64,000 bases of DNA from Ampullaceana balthica (lineage: Eukaryota > Mollusca > Gastropoda > Lymnaeidae): the NCBI GenBank assembly GCA_944989445.1, contig CALYLW010000121.1, positions 1 through 64,000 on the forward strand, read 5' to 3'. The translations under genes were made by a program, and so were the position numbers. Shown here one piece after another: positions 42,116 to 53,864 of the stretch. Within the stretch, counting starts at the first letter, position 1, and every line of letters starts with the position of its first letter. The notes under the pieces were generated by a model that was given only the letters and a program-made list of their open reading frames with translations, did no database searches and was not told the DNA's origin.

Positions 42116-43798
42116 TTTATTGCTTTAGACATTTCTATAACTATAAAACTAGTCTCAGAAAAGAAGTTGTAAGAGCGTAAGATTTTATCTTAAAGGGCAA
42201 CAGCAAAGTGAATGAATAACAAAAAAAAATTTGGAAAAGGTTTCTGGAAAGGATTATTTTCGATTAAACTTTTACAGTAATTGTTTACTTTTACACAAAA
42301 ACAAAAAATCAAACAGCTTTATAAATTAAATTTTTGCGTCCAAGGTTGAACATTGTGGTTCTAAAAATTTTGTTTCTTTGTAATATAAAATCTAACTATT
42401 GACTGGAGCATTCTCAGAGATTAGAATTTCTTAAAGGAGTGAATAAGGCAGTGCTTGTTACACGCAAAGGAGATGAGTCCATATAGAGCATTTCACTTTT
42501 TCAATTCATCACTTTTATTTCAACTTCCAAAAATGCAAACACACTGAACGATTACATATTTTATCATTTTTCCCCTTGTGATTTTAATATTTAAATTTTA
42601 CAGATATAGATGGTCATTTTGCAACAGTGTCTTGACACGATCCTCGGGGTAATCGGTTTTTATGTGTGTGTTTTTAATGCCTGGTTGTTCCACCCTTCCC
42701 AACCGAATTAAAATCGGAGGAACCTTAAACGCTTATTTAAAAAAAAACAACTTTGTTTAATATATGGACGTTATTTAAATATTATATGTAGATAAGCGAT
42801 TTCTAATGATGTTATTATTATCATATATCAGAGGCGTAAATTAAGTATTTTTGTATGTCAAACAAGTTTTTATGGTGGGCGTCGCTTTTAATTTTTATTG
42901 CTACGTTTATACAATGTGTTTGGTTAATTAAAGCAGAATTTAGTATTTGAAAAGTCTTTTTATTTTTAGTTTTAATTTAATGAGGATAGTGATGATTTAA
43001 AATGTCATTTCTTTTTTACACTGAATAAAAAACCAATTACTATAATATTAAAAAACAGTCTAATCAAATTTCACAAATGTATTAAAGTGTAATTAGCGTC
43101 TTCACTTTAGACAAAATAGTGTTATTGCCATTTTGCACACTGATATCCATTATTAATACTTTATAACTTTACAGGGTCAAATCTAAGTTTTGAGTAAATT
43201 TATCGAAATAAAAATTGCTGAGAGATGAGATGCTACATGTTTGGTGCTGGCAAATCTGGAAATTGACTGCAGCCAAAATTTTGGCGCGAAGACAATACGT
43301 TTTCGGCATTCAAATCAGCCAGTGTATGACTCAAAAAGATATTTATAGGTTTTATTAAGTAAATTAGTCAGAAAACTCTTTGCAAATTTGCATTGCCGCT
43401 TAAATGCCCGGAAGCTATGATTGTATAGATACAGAAACGAAAGAAAATCTAAATGCATTTCTTTTAACAAGCTGAAGCTAAATTTTAAAATGTACCTTAG
43501 AGTCTAAATTTTCGTTATGCTCTAATGTAGTATCTGTAAAAGTTAAAGAGCTTTTAAATTTTGTTTTCAAATACAAACTAAAGCAAGTCTGGTAAAAAAA
43601 ATAATTCTAGTACTTGTAGTATTCATAAAAATATCATTTGCAAGTAACAATAGTGAGCATTTTTCCGGCACGCCAGCCGAATGCGCAGCTGCTCGGTCAC
43701 AAGAGCCTCTTTAATGTCTTTAATCAACATTAGATCGCATTTACGCCACACATCACCCTATGACTTAACTTTATTTATCAGCTCTGTTAGGAAATATA
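42116..43798. other. AT-rich intergenic DNA
   Basis: 1.7 kb without recognised gene, RNA or repeat. Confidence 0.5.
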
Positions 43799-44016
43799 AG
43801 TAACTCATCCACTCTACGACGTAAATACATCACTCATCTACTATATGTTGTATTTACATCACTCATCTACTATAAATTGTATTTACATCACTCATCTACT
43901 ATATGTTGTATTTACATCATACATCTACTATATGTTGTATTTACATCACTCATCTATGATATAATATATTTACATCACTCATCTACTGTATATTGAATTT
44001 ACACCAGTCATCTATT
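43799..44016 (+). repeat. 29-bp minisatellite, about eight copies
   Basis: Unit CATCACTCATCTACTATATG followed by TTGTATTTA, repeated with minor changes. The LINE-B insertion interrupts the array: its last partial unit continues at 48134 (CATCTATTACATGATGTATT). Confidence 0.85.
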
Positions 44017-44061
44017 GGTATGGCATCTGTCCGTCTACGAAAGACGATAGATTTATCTTTA

Positions 44062-46377
44062 TTATCTGCAGCTCTTGGTGTGGCTGATGAGACCAATCCT
44101 TGAGTGGCAGTCTCTTCTGCATGACACACACACGAAAGCAGTGGGGCAGTGTTTCCTGGCCTTTCTCCTCGCTCTTTTCCCGACTGCTTCTGCCCTAGTT
44201 TGCTCCTCTGCTCTTAGTGATCCTTCTTTCACTATAGCCCGCCACATGGACCTATCCTCTGCCAGGTTTTCCCAGTTTTGTATATCAATGTTGGCTACTT
44301 TCATGTCTCTCTTGCATATGTCCACGTATCTGAGACATGGCCGACCAACCAACCTTTTCCCTGTCGCCAGCTCGCTGTAGAGCACATCCTTGGGTATGCG
44401 ACCACTTTGCATCCTCTTGACGTGTCCAAGCCAACGGAGGCGTCTTTGGCTTAATATTGCTGCAATACTACTCATGCTTGCTTGAGCCAGGACCTCTGTG
44501 TTGGGGACTTTCTCTTGCCATTTGATGTCTAGGATGCGGCGCAGGCATCTGAGGTGGAAGCTATTGAGCCTTCTTTCATGCCTGGTATAGGTGGTCCAAG
44601 ACTCGCATCCATAGAGGAGTGTGCTCAGTACGCAGGCCTGGTATACCTGCAGCTTAGTCCTTGCTGTGAGTTTGGCATTGGACCAGACTCTTTTGTACAG
44701 TCTAGCCATAACAGTTGCTGCCTTCCCTATCCTGCTACTTATCTCATCTTCCAGTGAGAGGGTGCTCGAGATGTTCGATCCCAGATAAGTAAAACTGTCA
44801 ACAGCATCCAGGTTGCAGTCATCAATGGTGATAGTCGGGAGAGAGGCAGCATCCTGTGCCATAATGTTGGTTTTCTTTATACTTATGGTCAGGCCAAACT
44901 CTTTGCAGGCAGCGGAGAAGCTGGATACAAGGTTCTGCAGGCCATCTGCTGTGTGGGATATTAAGGCGGCATCGTCTGCAAATAAGAGCTCGCGCAGCAA
45001 AATCTTCCTTATTTTGGTCTTGGCTTTAAGTCGGGCAATATTGAATAATCTCCCGTCAGCTCTGGTGTGTATGTATATCCCCTCGCTGTTGTTCTTGAAG
45101 GCATACTGGAGTAAGATGGAAAAGAATATTGCGAATAGAGTAGGTGCCAACACGCAGCCTTGCTTTACTCCACTACTTACTGGAAAAGCCTCGGAGGTGG
45201 CACCGTTATAGCACACTGTGCCCTGCATGTTTTCGTGGAATTGCTTGATGATGTTAAGCAGATGTGAAGGGCAGCCTATTTTTACTAAGATCTGAAAAAG
45301 GCCGCTTCTGCTGACATTAGTCGTTCCATTGGATCCACCATTGGCGTGGAGAGGGGGGATCTGCTGACAAGATCAAAAGCTTTAGTTAGGTCGACGAACG
45401 CGATGTATAGAGGCATATGTTGCTCCCTGCATTTCTCCTGCAGCTGGCGCAGAGAGAAGATCATGTCTATGGTTGATCTTCCGGCTCGAAAGCCGCACTG
45501 CGATTCTGGGAGTACACGCGATGCTAGGGTCTGTAGGCGTGTCAATGCAACTCGGGCGAAGGCCTTTCCAACTATACTGAGGAGAGAGATTCCACGATAG
45601 TTGTTGCAGTCACTCTTGTCTCCTTTATTTTTATACAGTGTAACGATGTTGGCATCTTTCAACTCCTGTGGTATCTGCCCCTGTTCCCAGCACAGAGTGA
45701 GGAGGTCATGCAAAGGCTGTAAAAGTATTTCTTTTCCACATTTGAGAACTTCTGGTGGAATTCCATCATTACCAGGAGCTTTCCCGCAGGCTAGGCAATC
45801 TATGGCTCTACTTAGCTCGACCATTGTGGGTAGGCTACCGAGCTCTTCCATGACCGGCAGGTCTGGGATATCGTCCAGGGCAGCAGTTGAGACATGGTTT
45901 ATAGTTGCGTACAATTCCAGGTAGTGCTCGATCCACCGTTTGAGTTGCTTGTCCCGATCAGTGATAATTTCCCCTGCTTTTGACATTAAGGGTGCTGTCT
46001 TGGAGGTCAGAGGGCCTGTTGCTTGTTTTATATTCTCGTACATAGCCTTTGTATCGCCTCTATCAGCAGCTGACTGTATGCTGGAACTTAGATTGAGCCA
46101 GTACGTGTTAGCGTAGTGGCGAGCTGCCTGCTGGGCATTTTTCTTGGCGCTCTTAAGGGAATGTAGAGTTTCTGGGCAAGGCCTGTCTTTATAGGCTAAA
46201 AGAGCCTTTCTTTTTACATCGGTGACATGCTTCATTTCCTCCCAATGGGCCTCAAACCAGTCTGCACTTTTGCGTTCTCTCTTGCCGAATGCCGCAATAG
46301 CTGAGCCATCTATGGTGTCCCGCAGATGTGACCACTTGGACTCAATAGTGTCTACTGGTGGCATTTGTACAAGAGCC
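44062..46377 (-). pseudogene. LINE-B reverse transcriptase region
   Basis: Two minus frames (45285-46377 and 44062-45228) would be one but for a 53-bp insertion at 45313-45365. The N-terminal part carries DTIESKWSHLRDTI, GKAPGNDGIPPEVLK, LYKNKGDKSDCNNYRGISLL, CGFRAGRSTIDMIFSLRQLQ and FVDLTKAFD (a catalytic Asp). The second part has SSGVKQGCVLAPTLF and the catalytic FADD (residues 83-86), TYLGSNISS, LLYGCESWTTY, RRLRWLGHVKRM, GRPCLRYVDICKRDMK and a C-terminal CVSCRRDCHSRIGL...SHTKSCR zinc-finger-like end. The enzyme primes DNA synthesis on a nicked target. Apart from the insertion the frame is strikingly intact, suggesting a fairly recent copy. The antisense of the 5'UTR extends the open frame to 46517, but that part is not RT. 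Confidence 0.88.
45313..45365. other. 53-bp templated insertion inside RT
   Basis: A segment identical to 46811-46863 of the element's own 5'UTR (GACATTAGTCGTTCCATTGG ... GGGGGGATCTGCT) interrupts the codons for FDLV and SR. AGCAGA/TCTGCT repeats stand at both edges. It shifts the frame and creates stops. Confidence 0.88.
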
Positions 46378-47207
46378 TGTGGTCCAAGGTTGTCATTGCC
46401 AGGGCGGGGGTGGAAGATAAGCATCCACTCCTCTAGAAATGCCCTAAAAGGCTTGCGTCTCTTAATGCCTCTGTCAACCAAAATCCAGCTCCTGGCCTTC
46501 TCGCGTAGCTCACACAAAAGCCCGGCGGACCATGTTGTTACTAACAGGAGAAGGGATGAAGGCGGTCAACTGGCGCCTCAAAACCAGTAGCTTCGGGTAG
46601 ATGAGGCTCGTTAACCTTGGTCGGTAGCTCATCTAGGAGAGGGAAACTCTTATTCTAAACCTCCGCTGCCTTGCGGCTAAACCCTCATGGGAAAGGCTAG
46701 GGGAGTAAACCCCGACAGAAAATCAGGAAGTGGAGCTCCTAAGGCGGTCTGCTACTGAAACAAATTGCATTCCGGCAGCTCCTGCGACGCGAATGGTGCC
46801 AAGCCGTATCGACATTAGTCGTTCCATTGGATCCACCATTGGCGTGGAGAGGGGGGATCTGCTGTTTGGGCAGCAGCTGGTTCTCCATAGTAACACGCCC
46901 AGGCTTTATCTTTACTGGAGAGGACACTCCAGCATCGCCGCAAGGTGTGAACACAACACGGGAAGCAGCAATTTACCGGTTATAAGCCATAGCTCAATTG
47001 GCGTAGAGCTAGGCGCCAGGGGTTGCTTCTGACGGTGGGAGAGATCACCATGTCTCAATGGATCGCTACCGCCCGCCTCAAGCTGGGCAGCCCCCAGCCA
47101 ATAAGGTGCTATCCCGCCATGGCCTACCTGCTCCACTGGGTGCGTGGAGCTCAGAGGAACTTCTCAACAAGTAGGCCAGTAAATCCTGCACCTAGAAATA
47201 AAAAAAA
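46378..47207 (+). other. LINE-B copy 1, 5' untranslated region (inverted segment)
   Basis: Starts at about 46378 (TGGTCCAAGGTTG), matching 35167 onward. It contains GAAATGCCCTAAAAGGCTTG, GGTAGATGAGGCTCGTTAAC and the 46811-46863 source of the 53-bp insertion. A possible internal promoter was not identified. Confidence 0.7.
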
Positions 47208-48135
47208 CAAAAGATAAGAAGACTCCAGCTCTTCGCCTAGCAAGCTGGAACGTTAGGACTATGTGTCCAGGCATTACTGCCGACCTGCAGCTTATTGATG
47301 ATGCCAGGAAGACAGCCATCATTGACAGGGAGCTTGCCAGACTAAACATCGACATTGTCTGCCTTCAGGAGACTAGACTCCCAGAAAGTGGTACCATAAA
47401 AGAATGCAACTACACTTTCTTCTGGCAGGGTGGACCAATGGACACACCAAGGCAACATGGGGTTGGTTTTGCCATAAAAAATGGACTCTGCTCCTCCATA
47501 GAACCCCCAACAAAGGGCACTAACAGGATACTAACAATACGACTATCTACATCCTCAGGATTAGCCAACATCATCAGTGCTTATGCTCCAACCTTATCCT
47601 CGAGCTCAGAAGCTAAAGACCAGTTCTATGATGATCTCAATCAAACACTAGCCAGCATACCCACCAATGAAGCAATCTACCTCCTTGGTGACTTCAATGC
47701 AAGAGTTGGAAGTGATCACATGGCCTGGCCAACTTGCCTCGGTTATTTTGGAAGAGGCAGGCTAAATGAAAATGGGCAGAGATTACTAGAGATGTGCTGC
47801 TTACATGGACTATGTGTCACAAATACTTTCTTCAACTGCAAAGCAATCCACCAAGTGTCATGGAGGCATCCCCGCTCTAAACACTGGCACCAACTAGATC
47901 TCATCATCACAAGACGCACACAGCTGGCCAGTGTCCTCCTCACACGCAGTTACCACAGTGCAGACTGCGACACAGATCACTCCTTAGTGGCTAGCAAGGT
48001 AAGGTTACTGCCAAAGAAATTGTACCGCAACAAAAACAAGGGAAAACCACGCATAGGCATCTGCTCCACCAAGAATCCAGAGAGAACAGCAGAATACACC
48101 CAGAGACTAAAAGAAGCTCTTGTACAAATGCCGCA
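47208..48135 (+). pseudogene. LINE-B APE-type endonuclease (detached from RT)
   Basis: An intact frame of over 300 codons: SWNVRTM, CLQETRLPES (catalytic Glu), TPRQHGVGFAIKNGL, YLLGDFNARVGSD (Asp, Asn), SWRHPRSKHWHQLDLIITRR and DCDTDHSLVASK (Asp-His pair). These are the APE endonuclease residues that nick target DNA. The frame reaches upstream of the first Met at 47262, since WNVRT lies before it, so the true start is unclear. It ends in host sequence after EALVQMP; the codons to 48211 are flanking DNA. Not a separate host gene: it belongs to the LINE. Confidence 0.88.
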
Positions 48136-48141
48136 TCTATT

Positions 48142-48410
48142 ACATGATGTATTTACTAATAAAATCACAGCGCACGCTCAACATAGTTTAACAAATGTAA
48201 CCGTCGAATGAATGCTTGATGGAGATACATTGACACCTTATTCCAGTCACTGGCGTCCCAGGGGAACAATCAACTGGCAAGGGTCCTAATGGCGTCAGCA
48301 TAGATAAACAGACAGGGGATTTAACCCAATCTTGATGTACTGTCTCAGTTTCAAAATTATTTGTAGCGTTTTCCTGTCAAATGCATCATGTCTTCTTTGT
48401 GAGAAAAAAA
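48142..48410. other. Flanking DNA, nothing recognised
   Basis: Continuation of the minisatellite locus for about 25 bp, then sequence without identified features. A poly-G run is at 48411-48424. Confidence 0.4.
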
Positions 48411-48755
48411 GGGAGGGGGGGGGGAATAAATGACCTCACGCGATTTTGGACGATTTTTCAACCTCTCCCCCTCGTCACCCTCGTCACACGTCATCTCAAA
48501 AAGTTAGACTGGCCTCAAATATGACGTCAAAAAGCTTTGCACGGGCGACACCCACCCCCCCTAACCCAAAATAAAAGCCGTTTTTCCTATTTGAAACTGT
48601 GCATGTTTCAAATCTGTTTTTGTGATTTATGTATGTATTTAAGTTAAGGCTGCACTCTAATATCGTAACATGCTTTGAAGCCATTGAAAGCGTCGTTATT
48701 TACCCAATTAAAACAATCAAAAGGCCTAAAAATTGTAATACGAAAACTGATATTT
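48411..48755 (+). mobile_element. G-family MITE copy (no foldback insertion)
   Basis: AATGACCTCACGCGATTTTG, CGATTTTTCAACC, CGTCACACGTC, TATGACGTCA and CCTATTTGAAACTG match the outer parts of 54947-57331. Here the left part (to CCTATTTGAAA) runs straight into the right part (GTGATTTATGTATG...GGCTGCACTCTAA). T8 follows. Confidence 0.6.
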
Positions 48756-49178
48756 TTAAATCTCTTTTATTAACTTCACCATCTTGTCGCGGTTGGTCGC
48801 ATGCGTGGAGAAACAAATGTCAAAAATGACCCCTTTCCCGGGATGCTATCGAGTTGAAATTTGGCACATATACTTTTGTTACCTAACAATGCATTGTATC
48901 AAAATTTCAGATCGATCGATGGTACGGTAATTAAATTAATCAATTTTTTAGTTTATCTCTATGTAGCCGCCTGCTATAATTGAACTCCACGGCTCACTGG
49001 AGTTCACTCCAGCAATCGATGACCACGTCCCCGTGTTTTACAGCTAGGGAGTTCAGTCTGTAAATGTTTGTTGCGCGGTGCGTATTATATTGAACATAAT
49101 CAATAGTTGTATTTATGTCTCATATATAAGGGATTTATAGTATAGTCAAAAACTTTGCTTTTACGGGTTGTTTAATTA
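48756..49178 (+). mobile_element. T-family repeat, copy T8
   Basis: AAATCTCTTTTATTAACTTC at 48758, core CAGATCGATCGATGGTACG at about 48909, an inverted GCGCGGTGCGTATTATATTG motif at 49070, 3' ATATAAGGGATTTATAG and stem-loop ending at about 49178. Confidence 0.75.
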
Positions 49179-49511
49179 GGATTATGATTTAATGTTAATA
49201 TAAGCCTATTTACCGCAAAATTATGCAAAATTTAAAGTATTAAAGAAATATTATATACTGTTTATTATTATTTTTCTTTAACTATTCTTCGATGACGTGG
49301 TAAACCGGCGACATTTGAAAAAAATATTTATAAGCATGGGAACATGTAGTCAGAATGTTTGTCATAAAGAAATTATTTTAATTAAGGAAAAGATCAATTT
49401 TTAAAAAAATATTAATTTTTTTTAAATTGTAAATTTTCATTCCTCCAGGTTTACTTTTTCACATAAGTGTTTAAATATGAATTTACCTAAGTCTAATTTT
49501 AATTGTATTTT

Positions 49512-49560
<49 letters not shown>

Positions 49561-49954
49561 GCCGTTCACTCCATTAAAATTTACTTATTTATTATTGGAA
49601 AGAGGTATAGTCATTCAATAAATTTAAAATATTATCTGGAGCTGCATAGTTAAGCAATGATTATTTAAAGTACTTAAAAACCATGCTACTTAACTAAATT
49701 TGTGAATAAACAACACTACCGTGGAATTTTGAGTTAAATAATCTATGAAATACAAAGAAACACATTATTTAATAGTTGTGTTGTATTATAATATACAGTT
49801 TTAATTAATCATCTTTGGTGTATTAGGACCTATTGGGGATTAAGGGGGGGGGGTTGAACGGGCTAAAGCCAGGGGCCCCATGCAGTCTTAATATGTCCCT
49901 AATTAGGACTGAATGATTTCCATCGAAGTTCGGGAATAGATGGTTTTTTGGAGA
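49179..49954. other. AT-rich intergenic DNA with AT microsatellite
   Basis: AT run at 49516-49557. Poly-G at 49845-49854. No gene. Confidence 0.5.
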
Positions 49955-50228
49955 CGAATGTCGAGCGGCAAGCACGCTCGGCTGGTGTACCGACAGTCTC
50001 GAGTTCGAGTCTCTGTAACGGCAAGGATTTGTTACCGTGACTAAGGATGTCCTAGAGTCTACCCAGCTCCCGTGAGTATCTGACAATAGTCGGGTTAAAT
50101 AAAAGCAGCTGGACATTGTGAAACACTATCCCCTCGTATCATGTGACTCATGTGCCTGTGAACCCCTCATCACTTGCCAGCAACAGGCCAGCACGGTCTG
50201 TGCGTTCCGAGTGTAGGAGGCAATAATA
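49955..50228 (+). mobile_element. tRNA-derived SINE, second copy (diverged)
   Basis: Box A TGTCGAGCGGC (49959-49969) and box B AGTTCGAGTCT (50002-50012). The body shares GGCAAGG.TTGTT, CCTCATCACTTGCCA and GGTCTGTG phrases with the SINE at 20983. The 3' tail differs (GTGTAGGAGGCAATAA) and lacks GATAA repeats. Confidence 0.75.
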
Positions 50229-50667
50229 TGTAATTGTAATGAGTGCGTTTTCGTATTTAAATGAATGACACTATAATCACTTGACTCCTTGTTTTGTTGG
50301 CATACATAGAACAATATGAACTAACATAAACCAATTTAAAAGCATATTATCCCATTAGTACCAGTACGGACACAATATGTTATAATGACATTTAGCAAAT
50401 TTGGTTTTAAAAAATCAAATAGCTTTTTTCATTGAGTGACATTGTTGTTGTTTTTGTCACAAAATGAGCGATAATTTCAAAACTAATGGATACTCAGTTA
50501 TGCTTCATTTAGCCAATAGAAATAACGGCCATAATAAAATCCATCATCGGTGGCCTGGAACATAATGAAATACGATATTCAATGTGATTTACATTTTTCA
50601 CTATTTTGTGTCAGTTTATTGCTAGTTTGGCATGAACGACTATTTTCAATAAGTTTTGTCTATTTTA
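50229..50667. other. AT-rich intergenic DNA
   Basis: No supported feature. Confidence 0.45.
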
Positions 50668-52850
50668 TCGTATCTTATCAGTTACAGACGCTCCTTCTAT
50701 ACAGAAGATTATTGCGTCCTACGCTTATCTATGGTTTGTGCTAAGTCCGGATTTTTCATTTAAGATTTAAATGTTGATAAAGTGTTAGTTTTACTGATTT
50801 CTTCAGGAAACCCATTCCACGCCCGAATTACTGACGGGAAGAACGAAAATTTGTATGAGTTTGTTCTTGCATACGGAATAAGAAAGGTGTTTTTATCCTT
50901 ATGTCTATCTGAGGTTTGTATTAAGTTATCTTTGTGTTGTATTTATAAATTATAATTAATTGCTTTATGTATGATTACTACTTTACTTTTGGTTCTTCTA
51001 TCCTCTGGTGTTTCAAGGTTTAATGATTTAAGTAATGGTGTTATTCTTGTCAGTTTTGAATATTCTCCAGTAATGAATCTGGCAGCTCTTTTTTGAATTT
51101 GTTTTAATTAATCAATGTTTTCTTTGTTGTATGGATCCCATACAGAAAATCCATATTCTAGTACAGGTCTCACCAAAGTGAGATAGCATTTTAGTTTTAA
51201 ATCTCTATTACATTTGTAAAAGTTTCTTTTTATAAAGCCTAAGGTTTGATTTTTTTAAAACTTCATTGACATGGGGATTCCAAGATAGTTTCTCATTTAT
51301 TATTACTCCTAAGTATTTTGCATCTTTAGTTTGGAATTTGGGTCAGTTCTTTTCCATGAATGAAATATTTTGAATTCATTTGTTTCTTTTTCTTGGTTAC
51401 TCTTAGCAGTTGACACTTTTCTGGGTTGAAAGACATACTCCAGTTAGATTCCAATTTTAACAATTCATCTAAATCGTTTTGTAACATTTTGCTATCTTGT
51501 TCTGATTTAATTTTTCTATATAGAATACTTACTTACTATAGATTATGTAATCATCAGCAAATAACCTAACTTTTGTTCCTGTGGAGATGTTGTTGGGTAA
51601 ATCATTTATATAAATTAAAAAGAGTAAGGGACCTAGCACAGTTCCTTGTGGAACTCCTGAATTAACCTTCATTGGTGCAGATTTAGATCCATTAATTATT
51701 ACACCGCATCCATCTCTTGTCCGACGTGCGGACGCCTTTTTCGTGCCAGAATAAGGTTAATAAGTCACCAGAGGACACATGTGGCGGCCCAGCAAATATG
51801 ATGAGAGTGGTAATCGTCGACCACGACGGACGAACAACAACAAAAATTATTAGTTTGCTCCCTACCCAGTGATGTAAGGGACCTGAGATTCAAAAGTAGT
51901 TAAGTTTTTTTAAGTAAACTAAGGTGGTGAACTTTGTCAAATGCTTTTGAGAAGTCTAGTAATATTGTGTCTATTTGATCATTATTGTCTATGCTTTTTG
52001 ATATTTCATCTATTAAACCTATTAATTGTGTTTCACATGATCTGTTTTTCCTAAAGCCGTGTTGATATTGGCATAGGGCTTTATATTTGTCTAAATGATT
52101 AACTATTCTACTATATATTATGTATTCTAGCAATTTACAGGTGATACTAGTATGTGATACAGTTCTGTAATTACCAGTGTCTGATTTATCACGTTTCTTA
52201 AAGAGTGGAGTTACGTTAACTAATTTACATCCTGGGGCACTTTACCCTGATTTAGACAGGCTTGAAAAAGAACTACAACGATTTCACACAGTTCAGTGCT
52301 TAGTTCTTTTAATAACCTTGTAGGCAATTCATCTGGGCCAGTAGCTTTGTTTATTTTAAAGTTTTTTTAAGAGTGAATGTATACCTAGCTCGTCTACAGG
52401 TATGTTACCAATTTCCTCCATTTTATTTAAATTTATTAAAACTCCCTTGTCGCCTGAGGCAGAAAATGATGATGCAAAATATGTGTTAAGGATATTAGCT
52501 TTATTCTCATTTTTATTATAAGGTTATATTATTTGAGCCTTTTAGTGTGGCTATTCCTGTAGGTTCCATTTTTTTTAGATTTGATAAAGGACTATAAATG
52601 TTTATTGTTAACTTTAAAAATTACATTGTTTATATGTTTATTTTGAAGGTTTCGACTAAGTTTTTGTTTCATGTGTTTAATCATTAAGTATTTTTGGTAT
52701 ATCCTTTTTAAATTGGCAGCCTTAAATTTCTTATATAAGTTCTCTGTGTGTTTGCATAGCTTTTTTAATTGAGAATTGAACCAGAATTTCTTAATTTTAT
52801 TTGATGTTAATTTTTTTGAAAAGTTTACATCCTCCTCTCATATAGCAAAA
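50668..52850 (-). pseudogene. LINE-A reverse transcriptase pseudogene, longest copy
   Basis: On the minus strand: NKATGPDELPTRLLKEL and CLNQGKVPQDV (about 52240-52360), YQHGFRKNRSCETQL and DFSKAFDKVHH (51900-52075, catalytic Asp), [20 protein letters not shown] (about 51590-51650), [11 protein letters not shown] (about 51540-51570, the FADD catalytic centre), the downstream thumb region and the 3' end with CTTCTATACAG before a GATAAG remnant (50664-50700). About 185 bp of unrelated sequence (51712-51897) replaces the segment between DKVHH and VPQG. Multiple frameshifts. The motif order fits a Jockey/CR1/L2-type LINE; clade not resolved. Confidence 0.85.
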
Positions 52851-53864
52851 GAATATATTGAATTTTATTAATGAAAGATTTTTTGACAAATAGAATAGTT
52901 TGAATTTGTAAGGAGGAGCGGTGCTTCAAATGTGTGTATTTATTTGCATTAGATCAATTATAAATAAAAGGGACACTTGTGATACTAAATATATTTTAAA
53001 AGATAAAGATGAAAAATTTCGTATGGTATATTGATGGTCCTCAAATTTTAAGAAATAATTGGCATTTTTTAATAAAACATCTTTAACTTCAAAGCATTTG
53101 ATCAAATTTATCAAATGTTGAAAACGGTGCATAAAACATTTACATAAATTCCGAAAATTATTTTAATAAAAAAAAATATATTTTGAATAATTAAAGCTAT
53201 GTTATTAGAAGTCACATATTATAAAATAAATATAAACACAAAAAATGCGGCATACAATAAATCTGAAAAAAAAACACACAAAAAAACACACAAAAAACAT
53301 AAATCTATTTACACGATTAATAATTTCAAAAAATTTTAATCGCTCAAAATGGGTATCGATTTGTTTGGAAAATTAAGCGATATACTTCACATAGGACGCT
53401 TTTATAAGAAAAATACACCGCATGATATGGGCTATTAATATCGCTACGACAGTTTTTGTGTGGAATTTCGACATTCGCATAAGGATACGCGAACAGGAAC
53501 CTACAAGGCATTGTGGTTCAAATATTGTTTAACTTGCGAGTATTAATTTATATTACTGTTTCAGTTTTCAGAAAATTATTGTAAGGTAAGTTATTAAAAT
53601 TTTTTTTTATTGCGTTAAAGTAGCACAAATAATGTGTGTTCTTCATTAAAAATGTTAGCCTATCGATTTAAAGTAATGTGTAAATAATTTTAATTCGTCT
53701 ATTTTATGGAAAATTATTAAGATTTATGACAAGAATATATATCCAAATTTCTCCGTTAAAAAACACCACATTATGCATAAATAATTTTTTAAAAGACATA
53801 CTTTAAAATTTGAAGCCTCTTTGAAAAATTGACATCTGAAGAAGTAACTAGTAAAAGGAGATCA
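52851..53864. other. AT-rich intergenic DNA
   Basis: Includes an A/CA-rich run at 53263-53300. No gene. Confidence 0.5.

Larger units (their letters stand above)
44017..48133 (-). mobile_element. LINE-B copy 1, nearly complete, with 5' inversion
   Basis: A non-LTR retrotransposon whose RT half (44062-46377) is on the minus strand and whose 5'UTR plus endonuclease half (46378-48135) is on the plus strand. Flanking CATCTATT at 44009-44016 and 48134-48141 is an 8-bp target duplication, and both flanks belong to the same minisatellite. The break falls inside one protein segment: ALVQMP is encoded at both edges. This is the geometry expected of twin priming. With the halves re-oriented, the element would have a single endonuclease-RT frame. 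Clade not assigned. Confidence 0.88.

Noticed and set aside
43799..44016. CRISPR array
   Set aside because: The repeats are contiguous imperfect units without unique spacers, in animal DNA; it is a minisatellite.
46378..46517. N-terminal extension of the LINE-B RT frame beginning MCELREKARSW
   Set aside because: This stretch is the antisense of the 5'UTR placed there by the inversion; it is not part of the RT protein.
47208..48211. Host endonuclease gene
   Set aside because: All motifs are those of a LINE APE domain; it ends at the LINE target duplication and the last codons are flanking DNA.
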